From Coleophoma eucalyptorum (taxonomy: Eukaryota; Ascomycota; Leotiomycetes; Helotiales; Dermateaceae), in contig JALRME010000003.1 of the NCBI GenBank assembly GCA_026120035.1, positions 806,001 to 870,000 of the forward strand: a stretch of 64,000 bases of DNA, read 5' to 3'. Within the stretch, counting starts at the first letter, position 1. Every line of letters begins with the position of its first letter. Below are positions 11,458 to 21,919 of this stretch, one piece after another. The translations under genes and the position numbers were made by a program. The notes beneath the pieces are model-generated. The model was not told the DNA's origin. It searched no databases and saw only the letters and a program-made list of their open reading frames with translations.

Positions 11458-12281
11458 TCAAGAGAACCATCCTTTCTTCTTGGACGGTTCTTCAGCTCTC
11501 GTTTTATTCTCTGAGACCACCTTCCCCTGGCCCTCACCCTCAGCATCCATCGCCTTCCTCGCCTTCTCCTTCCTCGCCTTCTTCACCTGCCTCGCAACCG
11601 CCGCCGCCTTCACCTGCGCAATAGTCTCCTTCTCACTCTCTCGTGCCGCCTGCTCTTCCTTCGCCCTTTTTGCGGCCTCCTTCCGCCTCTCTACCTTGGC
11701 CTGCATCTTCTCCTCGCGCTCCGCAACCCTCTCCGCCTCAGTTGGAATCCGCGGCCGCTCCTCAACCGGCACGCCGAATGGCGCGATGATAGAGTCCACT
11801 ACATGATGGACGTGCTTGCTTACACGCCAGCCAGGTGTGATGCTGATTACGTCGCCCAGGCGAAGAGAGGAGTTTGGATCGTGCACAAGGAGGTGGGAGT
11901 CGAGATTGTAGTTCTATGAGGGGTGGGTTAGCTGTTGTTCATTCCTCTCTCCCCCCGTCTCTTGGTTATTCCAATCTCGTGGCAGCGTCAAGAACAATTC
12001 GATAACATTTTTGTTTTCTTATTCTTGTCTCTTTCGCACAAAGGAAATGCTAGGACGAAGACAGGAGAGGTATCAAAATAAGCACACACCTTTCGAATAT
12101 GGCTATTCCACTTCTGGACTCCAACCCGCACTTTCACAGTCTTCTGCATCAAGCCCGCCGAGATGACCACAGCATTCAATTGTCTCCGCGCCGAGGAAGA
12201 TTGGGCGGAGGCGATACTACTGGTGCTGGACTTGAGCGCACTGGGAAGGGCGGACGCCGTAGCTTTCTGGAGGGTTGCCAT
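11458..12281 (-). CDS. mrps17: Mitochondrial small-subunit ribosomal protein uS17m
   Basis: Component of the mitochondrial 37S ribosomal subunit; binds 16S-like rRNA in the body of the subunit. Exon 1 is 12090-12281 (64 codons), the intron 11914-12089 (176 nt, long for this window), exon 2 11458-11913; 215 aa in total. The first ~35 residues are Ser/Ala-rich with few acidic residues, like a mitochondrial targeting sequence. The S17 fold follows: AVVISAGLMQKTVKVRVG, KWNSHIRKNYN, HDPNSSLRLGDVISITPGWR. The splice falls inside the RNA-binding loop and restores HIRK-NYNLDSHLLVHDP exactly. The last ~110 residues are a Lys/Glu/Ala-rich helical extension absent from bacterial S17 (about 85 aa) but common in fungal mitochondrial versions. 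Confidence 0.9.
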
Positions 12282-13092
12282 CTTTTTACTTCGCTTCTTC
12301 TCGTACGTTTTGGATTTGATTTGTTCTTCGAATTGGGGGGTGAAGGGAGTTCGGAAGGGCGGGTTCTGTCGTCGCGGCTGATGGGAATTGGGAGAAGTTG
12401 GCACAGTTCTTCTCGTCGCGCGCCTCGCCGTAGGGTCAGTACTGCACCTTGGGAGCTGATGGAGTGAGGTGAGGATGGATTTATTTTTCGGGGTCGGGGA
12501 ATGGTTTTCCCGAGCTTTGGGATGGGAGGTCTCGATGGATGCTCTCGCCTCCACACACAGGCTATATAATTCAGCCTTTTGGCAGATTTAGAGTCTGAAG
12601 GAGCTAAATTCTTGGAAAATGCAATGGGCTGTTCTTTGAGGGAATTTTGCGGGCAAAGACAAAATGGAAGATTTACTTAAACTTCATGGTGCCAATGTTA
12701 AGAACCTACTTATTATATATACTTCATGCATTTTTCATGGTCAAATTTACTACGTAGGAAGCCATTCAAGGAAGCCATCCATAGAAGCAGCGAGAATTCG
12801 GTATTGTTATTTATTTCAGAATTACTACCTATTCCCATAATGACAGAAAGTAAGTTAACAACGCGGTAGGAAAGGCATGTCGCATAGACAGCGTCTGCAG
12901 TAAAAGTTCCAGAAAATATTCGCTTCCATAAACGAAAGTCCTCCTTGCTAACACGCCTATGACACCTCAAAACTCCGTAAAATCTTTTTACTAAGAAAGC
13001 CTCGCGACTAGGTATATATGAGGCCGGTCAGAAAAAGACAGCAAAGAAACTAGGCCATAATAAACAAGGTCATCCCATCCATTGCAGCTACT
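12282..13092. other. Intergenic region, no gene recognised
   Basis: Upstream region of uS17m and downstream region of the SGS-repeat gene, both on the minus strand. A TATATAA-like stretch at about 12562-12571 lies ~285 bp upstream of the uS17m start. The remainder is AT-rich with no coding signal. Confidence 0.45.
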
Positions 13093-15512
13093 TCAAATCT
13101 TGAAATGGATACTGCCCGAAGTACTTTCCAACAACACAGTACTGGCTTTATCCAAGTCCTTGCCGCCCTTCGGATGCTGAGCCACAACTTCTCGGTGGAC
13201 CCAATCCTTTTTACCGTCCTTGATGATTTCTATATCACCGCTGGTATTGATACTTCCGCTCATAGCCTTCATATCCACAATTCCTTCCCAGGAATCCGGA
13301 TATTTAACCTGCACTGTCCCAGACTTAGAAGTATGAGTAGAGGTAAGCGTATGTAGCTTCGAGTCTGCCGTAGTAGATTCCACCATGTTTGGATCTGGTA
13401 GAAGTAGATAAGGGTCGCCCTCGCCAATGGGTCTGTATGGTTCCGAAGGATTTCTAGGCTGTGTCTCCTCGTAGGACCTGTAGCCTGGGATAAAGATTGG
13501 CTCAAGAAGCTCGACTCGGTTGGACCCGCTGAGCGTTGCAGTATTGAAAATATTTTTCAGCGAGACCTTCTCTTTCTCGATCATTGGCAATATCTCAAGA
13601 TGGAGGCTTCCAGAGTCACTACTCCAGGTTCCAGAGTTTCCTGCAATGTACGAGCCACGAATGGAACCTGATCGGGATTCCACCTTAGTGATGTATCTTC
13701 GTGGTGGCAGTACCCAAGCTGGTCCATTGACAGGTGCTTTTGCCGTTATGGACCCAGAACGTGTACTGATTTCAAGTGTCGCGGGTAAAGGAGCTTTCTG
13801 ATCGATGGGCTTAGGAGCTACGGAGACCGATACCGAACCAGACGTAGAGTCAATCCCAAGGTAGTCGTATAGTGGATACAGTCCAGTTATAGTGCCGCTT
13901 GTCGTGGAAACCTCGATATGTCTAGAAGAGAAATTGTACCCGGACATGTCACTTGGCTCATCAAGCTCTCCTACACCACCTTCCACATCTTGAACGTGCG
14001 TCTTGGGATGGATGTTGCCCCACATTGCGCCGGATCCACCGATGTTGGGGAAATGGATTCCACCAGTGATTGATTTAAAGTTTGCACCTTCAGTCACTTT
14101 CACATCAATACCGTCGAAAACCCTCTGTGTTAGATCAACCGTGTCCACAATTATCTTATCAAATTCTGCGCCTTCGGGGATCCAAGCGGTAAGTTCGATG
14201 GAGATACAATGCGGGCCAGGCGCTTGCAACCTGGCATACCTTGGTGTCTCTAACTTGACGAGACGTTCATCGGCATTGTACTTCCTGGTGACTTGTATTC
14301 CGGGATCGCTAGTGTAGATAAAAAGCTCTAAATATCCATTGGAGCTGGAATATTGTGAGTCTTTGGATATTCTACGTATTCGCACCTCGCCAACGGTGGA
14401 AATATGGCTCATGCCGGTTCCTTCATTCTCGGTGTACTGAGTTTGGCGGATATGCAGGTGTTTATTCATAGGCCAGGCAAGAGCTCCGACTTCCTCTCTG
14501 ATGGTCGCATAGCGACAGTATTGGTGGCTGGCTTCTTCCGAGTCAGGTGGTGGGAGAAGCTTTTCTGGTTCACTGGGGTCGGACGGGTTCTTAGGAGTCT
14601 GTGGCTCCTCTGGGTTGCCTGGCGCTTCAGGGGTATGTGGAAGCGGTTCCTTAGGAGCACCGGTCACTGGTTGGCCTGGTGTGTCCTTGATTGGGTTTCT
14701 TGATGGGACTTTCACCTAGGAATACATATTAGCCAGGACTTTTTCAAGAATGCTAAAAGTCATTAGACTTTGAACTTCCAATGCCCACTTACAGAAGTTC
14801 CTGAGCGTACCATCGTTGTGAGAAGTGCAAGTACGATTGAGACAATCAAAGAAATGAACAACAGTTTTTGAATCGCGCCTCGGCGACGGTACTGCTTCTG
14901 TTGTCGTCTCCAAAGAGGGCTGCTTTCATTGGGTGCATCAGGTGGTGACCCCATACTTTCGGGCTCTTGAGATGATGGGAGGCCGTCTTCAAGACGGTTG
15001 TAGGCGAAGGTGTTGTAGTTCTGGGCAGGCTCAGGAGCTTGAGGTGAGGCAGGTGCTTGAGGTGAAAGAGATGGGTTGGATGGTGAAGCTGGCGTGTACG
15101 CTGGGGGAGGACCTTGAAGTAATGGAGTTCGACTCGAAGGATATGGATTGTAGTACCGGCGAGGAGAGATTGAGGATGGTGATATAGGGAAGGTAGGCGA
15201 AGGATTTGAGCCATGTACTGACGGCACTGACGTATCCAGATGTGATGGAGTGGATCGAGACATCGCGGGCGAAATAGCTGCTGACGAGTTCTGTTGCCCT
15301 TGGCCCTCCGCACTTGAATTTGCTTCCTCTCTAGCTTCACGAGCTTTTGCTTCGGCAGTACTGCCCTGCTCAAGCGATGGATCCGGGACCATCACATTCG
15401 GCAGTGAATCAGGCCGACTGAAGTATCCATCTGTTGGACTGAGCTGGTCACTGAGCGACTCATTGTCGGACAAGTCATCGTCGGCACTATACAGATTGTC
15501 CGAGTAAGGCAT
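13093..15512 (-). CDS. Single-pass membrane protein with SGS/SGT repeat (DUF4097-like) ectodomain
   Basis: Function unknown. Exon 1 is 14793-15512 (240 codons), the intron 14716-14792, exon 2 13093-14715; 780 aa. Residues 1-~205 are acidic then Pro/Ser-rich and probably cytosolic (RRRGAIQK precedes the membrane segment). A hydrophobic helix KLLFISLIVSIVLALLTTMV spans ~216-235. A Pro/Glu-rich stalk follows, then ~450 residues in which a short motif recurs at irregular spacing: TSGTITG, STSGSVSVSV, TRSGSITA, SRSGSIRG, SDSGSLHL, SKSGTVQV, MSGSINTS and STSGSIHF at the C-terminus. Such [ST]xSG[ST][ILV] strands are the mark of DUF4097/adhesin-type beta-solenoids. Topology (N inside, repeats outside or lumenal) is inferred from the positive charges before the helix. 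The family is seen as uncharacterised proteins in fungi. Confidence 0.75.
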
Positions 15513-18296
15513 CTTCTGACGATGTGAGGTGATATGGTATACGACGACTCTTCTTTTTTTTTACAATGGACGAGGAAGCCAGTCAGGCCAACAAGTAGTA
15601 TGGTCAGGCACTCGCCTCGAGATGTGGAAGTCAAGCAGCAGACAAACAACGGATGCGAGCGACAGGAAGGTCAATCGCAGGAGTACAAAGGAGAGATGAA
15701 AAAAAAAAAAGATAAGCACTAGGGTCAAGAAGCCTCAAAGTAGAGGACGCGTTGGATGGCATGGCATTCGTACTTTCTTGCGCAACTGTGCGATGCCGCG
15801 CAGTCGTGCATTGGAATGGCCCAGGCAGCAAAGGCCGTCAGTTCGTCAGTCATGGGGAGATTTCCCTCGATAACAGTCGGTCTGCGTGTGTCCCGCCCTG
15901 GAACCCCGCAGCAGGATGATGCAACACCGAAGTTGATTGGAAGGAATTGATTGCGGCGCAACGCTCGCCATCCAAGCCATGCTCAAAGAGGCGGGTGACA
16001 AGATGCAGGATGCGACTTCGAGTGATAGAGTTGGATGGGGAGCGATAAGCTTCTCCGATGCGACACATCAACACCTCCGTAAGGGCTTCGGAGTTCGGTT
16101 AGTCCGTTCTTACGGGCCTGGTCGCCTGCAATACCGGCTTCACTGATATATGTTCAGAATTCGTCCTTCCCTGTCGACCAGCACTCCCACTCCCACTCCC
16201 AAGCACCACTATCGTAAAACTCTCAGCACATCATTGCCATGTTCGCTCGTCTCACTCATCTGTGGCAGACCTAGAGGAGGACACTCTACCTTAAGCGACC
16301 TGGATGTCAAACTATAACCAAGGGGACCAAGGAGAACGTCGAGAACTACCAGGTTTTCAATACCAGTCAGTCCTTATAGGACATACTCTATTATTCGTAA
16401 CTGGCCGCATCGCTCGGTTTCTCGAGCTGAATAGAATGTTTGCCAATATACCGACTCTTGGTTCGTCATACCAGGCCTCGTTTGATATGAATGAGAAAGC
16501 TAGCATTGGTGCGAGATTGCTTCCGCTTCTGCTTCTGCTTCTGCTTCTGCTTCTGCTTCAAGAGACCAGAGAGGTGTTGGAGTATCATGTATACTTGATG
16601 ACAAAAGTTTTTACCGGTATGATTCTCAAGGCGTCTCAATCGTCTAATGCTTGCCCGAATGCCTTTACTGTAGTCGCTTAAGACAACAAATCCGGCTGGA
16701 ATTCTTGGCTTGAGACATGTACGATTTGTAAACAGAATACCAGGCCAAAACATTGAACTGCGATCACAACAAGCAATTATTGGGTGCTTCCTTTTGGCAT
16801 CAAGAAAGTTACTTCATATATATGGGATATTTCTTAGTGCTACGGTGTTGTGAGTAAAGTTTTGAAGCATCTGGCACCTGCCCACCACTAAAACAATCAA
16901 TTTTGGCTTTTGAGCTTTGCAGTGGCCGGGATTGTGCTAATGATAACATAAACATATATTCATGAGTCATATATTCAGCAGGGATCTGATCAAGACTGAC
17001 TGTTTTTCTTTTCAGCGAAACATTAGACCTTTGCTCGACCAGGAGATAGAAGATTTCCAGACCCTAGTAGTCAGTGGGAGGAGCTAGTTTTCCCAGGACT
17101 GCAGCATTCCGAGCGTGAGTTGGGTTGAATTTCACTGAGCTGTGAGGCTGACAAGCACAATTTAAGCTTAATTTGAGTCGATAAGACGTCTAAAAACATC
17201 GAACGAACATCATTGAGGTCATGCAGGATTCTCGTCAAAATAACCTATTAAGCGAGGATCCTTCTTACTAACACTCCAACCAGCGGTAAAGTGAGACAAA
17301 GAGCACTCTAAGAGCTTTGTACTATTCTATCGCATCTTTGAATTAGAATTCGAATTGATGCCTACGCCATGACTTTTCGCAACCTCCCAACCACTCTCGA
17401 TTGTCTCTGAAGCTTTGCTCTGCCAACTACAGTATTCCAATATCAAAGACCGTTCTCCATTCAAATGTGCACCTACATAAGCAAGAAATACCTTGCATCA
17501 CTTCACAAATATTGTGCACCCTCATAAATAATAGGTTGTATTACCCTCGGGACTGGAATAATGCATGAAACGCCTTATCCTCCTCTCCTTTGAGGCCTAA
17601 CCTTTTGCAAATTGGTGTTGAAATACACTTTAAACAAGCGACGCCAAGTTTTTTAGGCTTCACTCCGAGTTCCTGACATTAGCCGAGCCTACGTGCACTT
17701 AGTTCAGGGACAGAGAAAAGCCGCATTCACATAATGGTTTCTATAAGAAATTAATCGAAATAGCTGGAGGATGGAAGCTTGCGATACTGTGGCCGATTTG
17801 GGAAACTGAGACCTAGTCAGTCGGCGTGAGACTGAGTAGTTCGTGTGTAAGACTAAGATTGTGTGTCATTTAGCCTAAAGAGCTCGCAATTCGAGAGTTT
17901 AAATGAGCGTATATATACAGGTCTTATTGACACCAGTGACATCTCGGACCGCGGTAAAACAGAGTTCTAAATAATCTCAACCCGAGTTGTGATAAACCTA
18001 ATACGGTGCATATACGGGAAACCCTCATATACTAGAATTCTTGGCATATATGGAAAGCTTGGCAACTTCCACAGTAAGTCTTCTGAGGGTGGCGATTATC
18101 TCGACAGAGCATCTTCGAAAATAGACGATCTCTGAATAACTTCTTATTTTTTAAGTCTCTTAATTTTTAAAACAATACAAACTCGAGATTACTAAAGAAT
18201 TATTCTCAAAATCAGTGCTCTGAGACGGTAGGTACAGCCGAGGTCCAAGAAAGAAATACTGCTTCTCCTGCTACAATGATGCCGGCTCTGAGCAGC
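15513..18296. other. Gene-poor intergenic region
   Basis: 2.8 kb without a recognisable gene. The first ~700 bases are the likely promoter of the SGS-repeat gene. 16519-16559 is a hexanucleotide microsatellite. From about 16760 to 18240 the sequence is AT-rich with stops in all frames. Open frames at 15937-16146 and 16304-16681 are dominated by chance or by the microsatellite. Confidence 0.5.
16519..16559. repeat. Hexanucleotide microsatellite (GCTTCT)n
   Basis: About seven tandem copies of GCTTCT (first copy GCTTCC). It yields a poly-Leu run in one frame and Lys/Gln in the other, which inflates the open frames drawn across it. Confidence 0.85.
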
Positions 18297-19770
18297 TCAA
18301 GAGCTTGGGATGGCGCTTCCACCACCAGACAACGACAAGGTCTGACCATTCAAATAACTGTTCAACACAGCACTGGAGTTATAATACAGGTCAAAGCCGT
18401 TGCTATAAATATTTGACAGAGTTTCATCCTCACTCGTGAGATTCTGCACGGTTGTGGTGTTGGTGAGTATCCAATAAGACGTAGAATCAAGAGACACATC
18501 GAAGTACGCATTACCGTAGCCCGAGTATGCAGTCCCAGTCCAGTTGCTGTAGGACGTCAAAGTAAACGCTATGGAACTTTCATTATAAGCGACGAGATCT
18601 CCCACGAGGTCTGATTCTGAGACCGTCACATTCACTATAGCTGGAGCAAGATTTGGCTGTTCACTATAGTCCGCGTAGTGGTCGAAATCCTGAGTTATCT
18701 GAGAGAAATTTGAAACGATTAAGACCCCGCTAGCAGTGACGAGTTCAGTGTCGTGGAGCGTGACATCGATGATGAGATTTCCGAACCATAACCCAGGCAT
18801 CGTGTCACCCAATGTGGTGATTTTCGAATTCTCCACCGACAAGATGGCACCTGAGGCTCGAACAGAAGACGAAAACAATGCAACTCCACCAAGGAGTCCA
18901 GCAGTAGCGTCACAATTGCTGAGATAGGCTTTCTGCTGGCCATCCATGAACACGACCGGCCCGTTCTCTGAAATCGACACAACGTTGTCGGCGTGGATTT
19001 CCCCCAGCGCGTAATACGTCGCGCTTCCAATTCCGGCAGAATGGGCTATGGAGTCCGACACGTAGACATATCCCGCAGGGCTGTCTCCAGAGAACGAAGA
19101 AGAGCGTTTGCCGCCGGAATAATGGCTGACGTGTGATGCATGTACTGTCCCATTGCCAGAGGCGTATATGCCATGCGAGACTGGGCCGGAAGAGTACAGC
19201 CATGCATTCTCAACATAGACTACGGTGTCTGTGCCATATGAATATATGTTAGCAGCTCCATTGTGAACCGTGATATTGACATCGGTAAAATAAGCAGTTG
19301 ATGCGTTGGCCTGGATTTTTATTAGCACTATAAAACATAAACCAAGTTGACTTCCTGTGCTCGCTAAGAGCTGTAGTCACCCAAAGGGAACAGTTTGTAC
19401 TTGCCACATTGACAGCTGCATTGAACCCCCAAAAGCTAGCCTCGATAAGGTCCTCAGAGTAGCCTTCCTTCAAGACATCAACGTAGGATAGGTTGAGTTC
19501 TGCACCATTGGCAACCAATATCACCGAAGTCTGGTTTTCGAAAGTGGACAAACTGACGTGCTCAGTGGATGTTGAGTTGTTGCCGTCAAACTCATACACA
19601 GCTACAATCGGAGAAGGCTGGACACTAAGGAAAGGGTCGCTGTAATCAGGAACAATAGCATTATCAGCAGCCCATATTGCCGGTGGAATAATGTCAGAAG
19701 GATCAGATAGAGTGACCGTCGCAAGCGTAAAGTAAGGTAGGAAGCACCAAGCAAAAGTGGTGACAAGCAT
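18297..19770 (-). CDS. Secreted Asn/Ser/Thr-rich glycoprotein, probable beta-helix fold
   Basis: Function unknown. Exon 1 is 19405-19770 (122 codons), the intron 19311-19404, exon 2 18297-19310; 459 aa. It starts with a signal peptide (MLVTTFAWCFLPYFTLATV). The mature protein is rich in Ser, Val, Thr, Tyr and Asn with many N-glycosylation sequons (NNST, NQTS, NLSY, NITV, NGTV, NFSQ, NVTV, NESS, NWTG, NTTT, NLTS, NSSA). Short beta segments recur (VYVENAWLYSSG, GYVYVSDSIAHSAG, EIHADNVVSISENG, AILSVENSKITTLG), as in right-handed parallel beta-helices. The intron appears to use a GC-AG pair (GCAAGT donor at 19404); a GT three bases upstream is an in-frame alternative. The C-terminus ends SGGGSAIPSS, but a +1 frame continues into a hydrophobic tail (see findings). 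It is isolated between 2.8- and 2.1-kb gene-poor stretches. Confidence 0.72.
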
Positions 19771-21201
19771 TTTCGAAACGTAGTTTGATGATTTGGAAGA
19801 TTTTGAAAATGAAAGATCAGATGAACTTCACTACTGAAGAGTATGTTTCACCGTGGTTATACTACCTTTATATACATAAAATCCTGGCTACTAGGACCAT
19901 AGAGACCTCACCTTGGTAAGATTACAATGCGCCCACATCTTCGATGCAAGCCGAGACACCATTCAATAAACAACAGAAGCACTGTAATTTCCATGGCTAC
20001 TTCCATCCTTACCTCCGTCCAGACTTCCTTCAAGCTGGGTCATAGGTATGGTTGTAGCTTGTGATCGAGCAACTGCCGAAAGGTGGTAAGGTTGCTGTAT
20101 CCCCCGCAATATACCGTCCCCATGGGGTAGCATACCAACCTCAGCAGGCATCAAGTAGGGTACCTGTGCGGGTTCTATGCAGGATACTCACAATTTCTTT
20201 GGAGGCCGCGTAATTCGAAGAGATCCATGAAGTACCGAGCCAAAAAATTATCCAGTCGCAGGGGTGATGCGGAGACTCACAAAAGGAGAATCAACAAATG
20301 AGACTGCAAATGGAAAGCGGATTGCATGAGGCGGCTGAGGTGGATGAGAGAACCACCTCAGCATGTTGGGTTCATGTGGAGCCGACGTTATACCTCCTCA
20401 CGTACTTTTGAGCGGGGAACCATAAAGTCTGTGAATTCACATCAAATATGGGGATGTGGGGCCGAGGTCGAAGAGGTATCCTAGAAAGGATTTTTTTTTT
20501 GATAATTAAAGGTCTAAATGGTGCGATGTGAGGAACAGATTCAGTTAATCTGCGGCTTTGAAAGGGTGTGTATCATGGGCTAGGTAAATAAGTTGGAGAA
20601 TCGTAATAATACCGCGAGGTGGTCTAAAAGCGACTTTTACACGTTTGTTGTGCAAGAACCAGCCCCAAAATTCATGTTGACAATACAACTCATCAATATA
20701 CCTCAATGGATTATTTGAAACTCACGGAATTACCGATTTATTAATGTACTTGTCACATCAAGAGCTGATTAGGCCACACCAGAAATCTAAACCTAAGGCG
20801 TTTCCTAAGCTGGCTCGGATCTCGATTCTGAATATTAGTTGAACCGAGCGGATCCCATTTACTACCTATCTGCCTCTCCTAGCATAAACTGTTGAGACAA
20901 GTCAAGCTAAAGAAGTTAGTAAAAGCTAGTATCTATTTTCCTGCAGTCTACTTTAATGATGCGCACAAGTCAAGAATATCATTCTCGACTACAATTTATC
21001 GGCGAGTGTAATATGGTGAGCATTATTGGCAGATGCCTATTCAATATTTCATTATGAGATCTCAGCATATTTATCAAGCTTGAATTTGCCCTAGCTTTGC
21101 AGACCCCAGGACTGTACAGACCCAAATTCTCAGGATAATCATCCTGAAATCATCAATATTAACTGCAGTTTCTAGAGCCATATTTTTCTTTGAGAGCTTT
21201 T

Positions 21202-21240
21202 GGAGGGGGGGGGGGGGGACCACACTAGGACCCCTCCCCC
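21202..21240. repeat. G14 tract with facing C-rich arm
   Basis: GGA followed by 14 G, then 12 bases, then CCCCTCCCCC. The arms can pair (GGAGGGG with CCCCTCC), and the G run alone can form a quadruplex. No terminator role is implied for a eukaryotic genome. Confidence 0.7.
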
Positions 21241-21746
21241 AAGGACAGTCTTCACCCCAAATAAATCACTCCCCTGCTTACTTCTATGTAGTCCAATCCC
21301 TTTGTTTTATATCTCATCCATGCCTACCGTTTGTACTCCTCCCTCATAGCACAGATTATTGGCATCGGGATTTGGGGCTGAAAAGTGTCTAGCTACCTAC
21401 AGCACCTAGAACCTATTGATGGCATATTGACGGCTGGATCAGATAGCATGAACTTGGAAAGGAAGCTCTGGTTGGTTGTAGATTTGTTCTGTAGAAGACG
21501 GAGTAGGAGACTAAATGGAAAAGAAAGACAAGTGAATTGATTAAGTCTAGGGTCGATCACAGAAGCTCGCTATATTGTTGACGTGGTATTTATCTTATGG
21601 TCTGTCTCTGCCGGTGGCTACATACATGACTTGAATAGATCATTAAGTACGTCCATAAATATCAAAAACGCCAGCAGTGAGAGGTAAAAGGAGCCAAGGA
21701 AAAGTGAGTAAGAGATACAAGAGAGATTGTCTCCAAAAGACCAATC

Positions 21747-21769
21747 ACTCAGACTCAGACTCAGACTCA
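21747..21769. repeat. ACTCAG hexanucleotide repeat, about four copies
   Basis: Tandem ACTCAG units just downstream of the OSBP gene. It is non-coding and probably a simple microsatellite. Confidence 0.8.
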
Positions 21770-21919
21770 AGACCACAAAAAGCTCCCATTATCCTTCAGA
21801 GGATGCATGCACGCAAATAAAACAGGTACAAATCGTTGTCTGGCACAACGCAAACCCCAGCCCCAATCTATAAGTCCTACTCTGTGCAAAGGAAAGCTCA
21901 TCTGGCCATCATATAAACT

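Larger units (their letters stand above)
19771..21919. other. Gene-poor intergenic region
   Basis: 2.1 kb without a recognisable gene. The first few hundred bases are the promoter side of the secreted glycoprotein gene (minus strand). From ~20500 the sequence is AT-rich with frequent stops. It contains a G14 tract facing a C-rich run (21202-21240) and a hexanucleotide repeat (21747-21769). 21780-21919 is probably the 3' UTR of the OSBP gene. Confidence 0.5.

Noticed and set aside
16304..16681. 125-codon plus-strand frame containing a poly-Leu run
   Set aside because: The Leu run is the GCTTCT microsatellite; the rest has no resemblance, and it is not a signal peptide or membrane protein of known kind.
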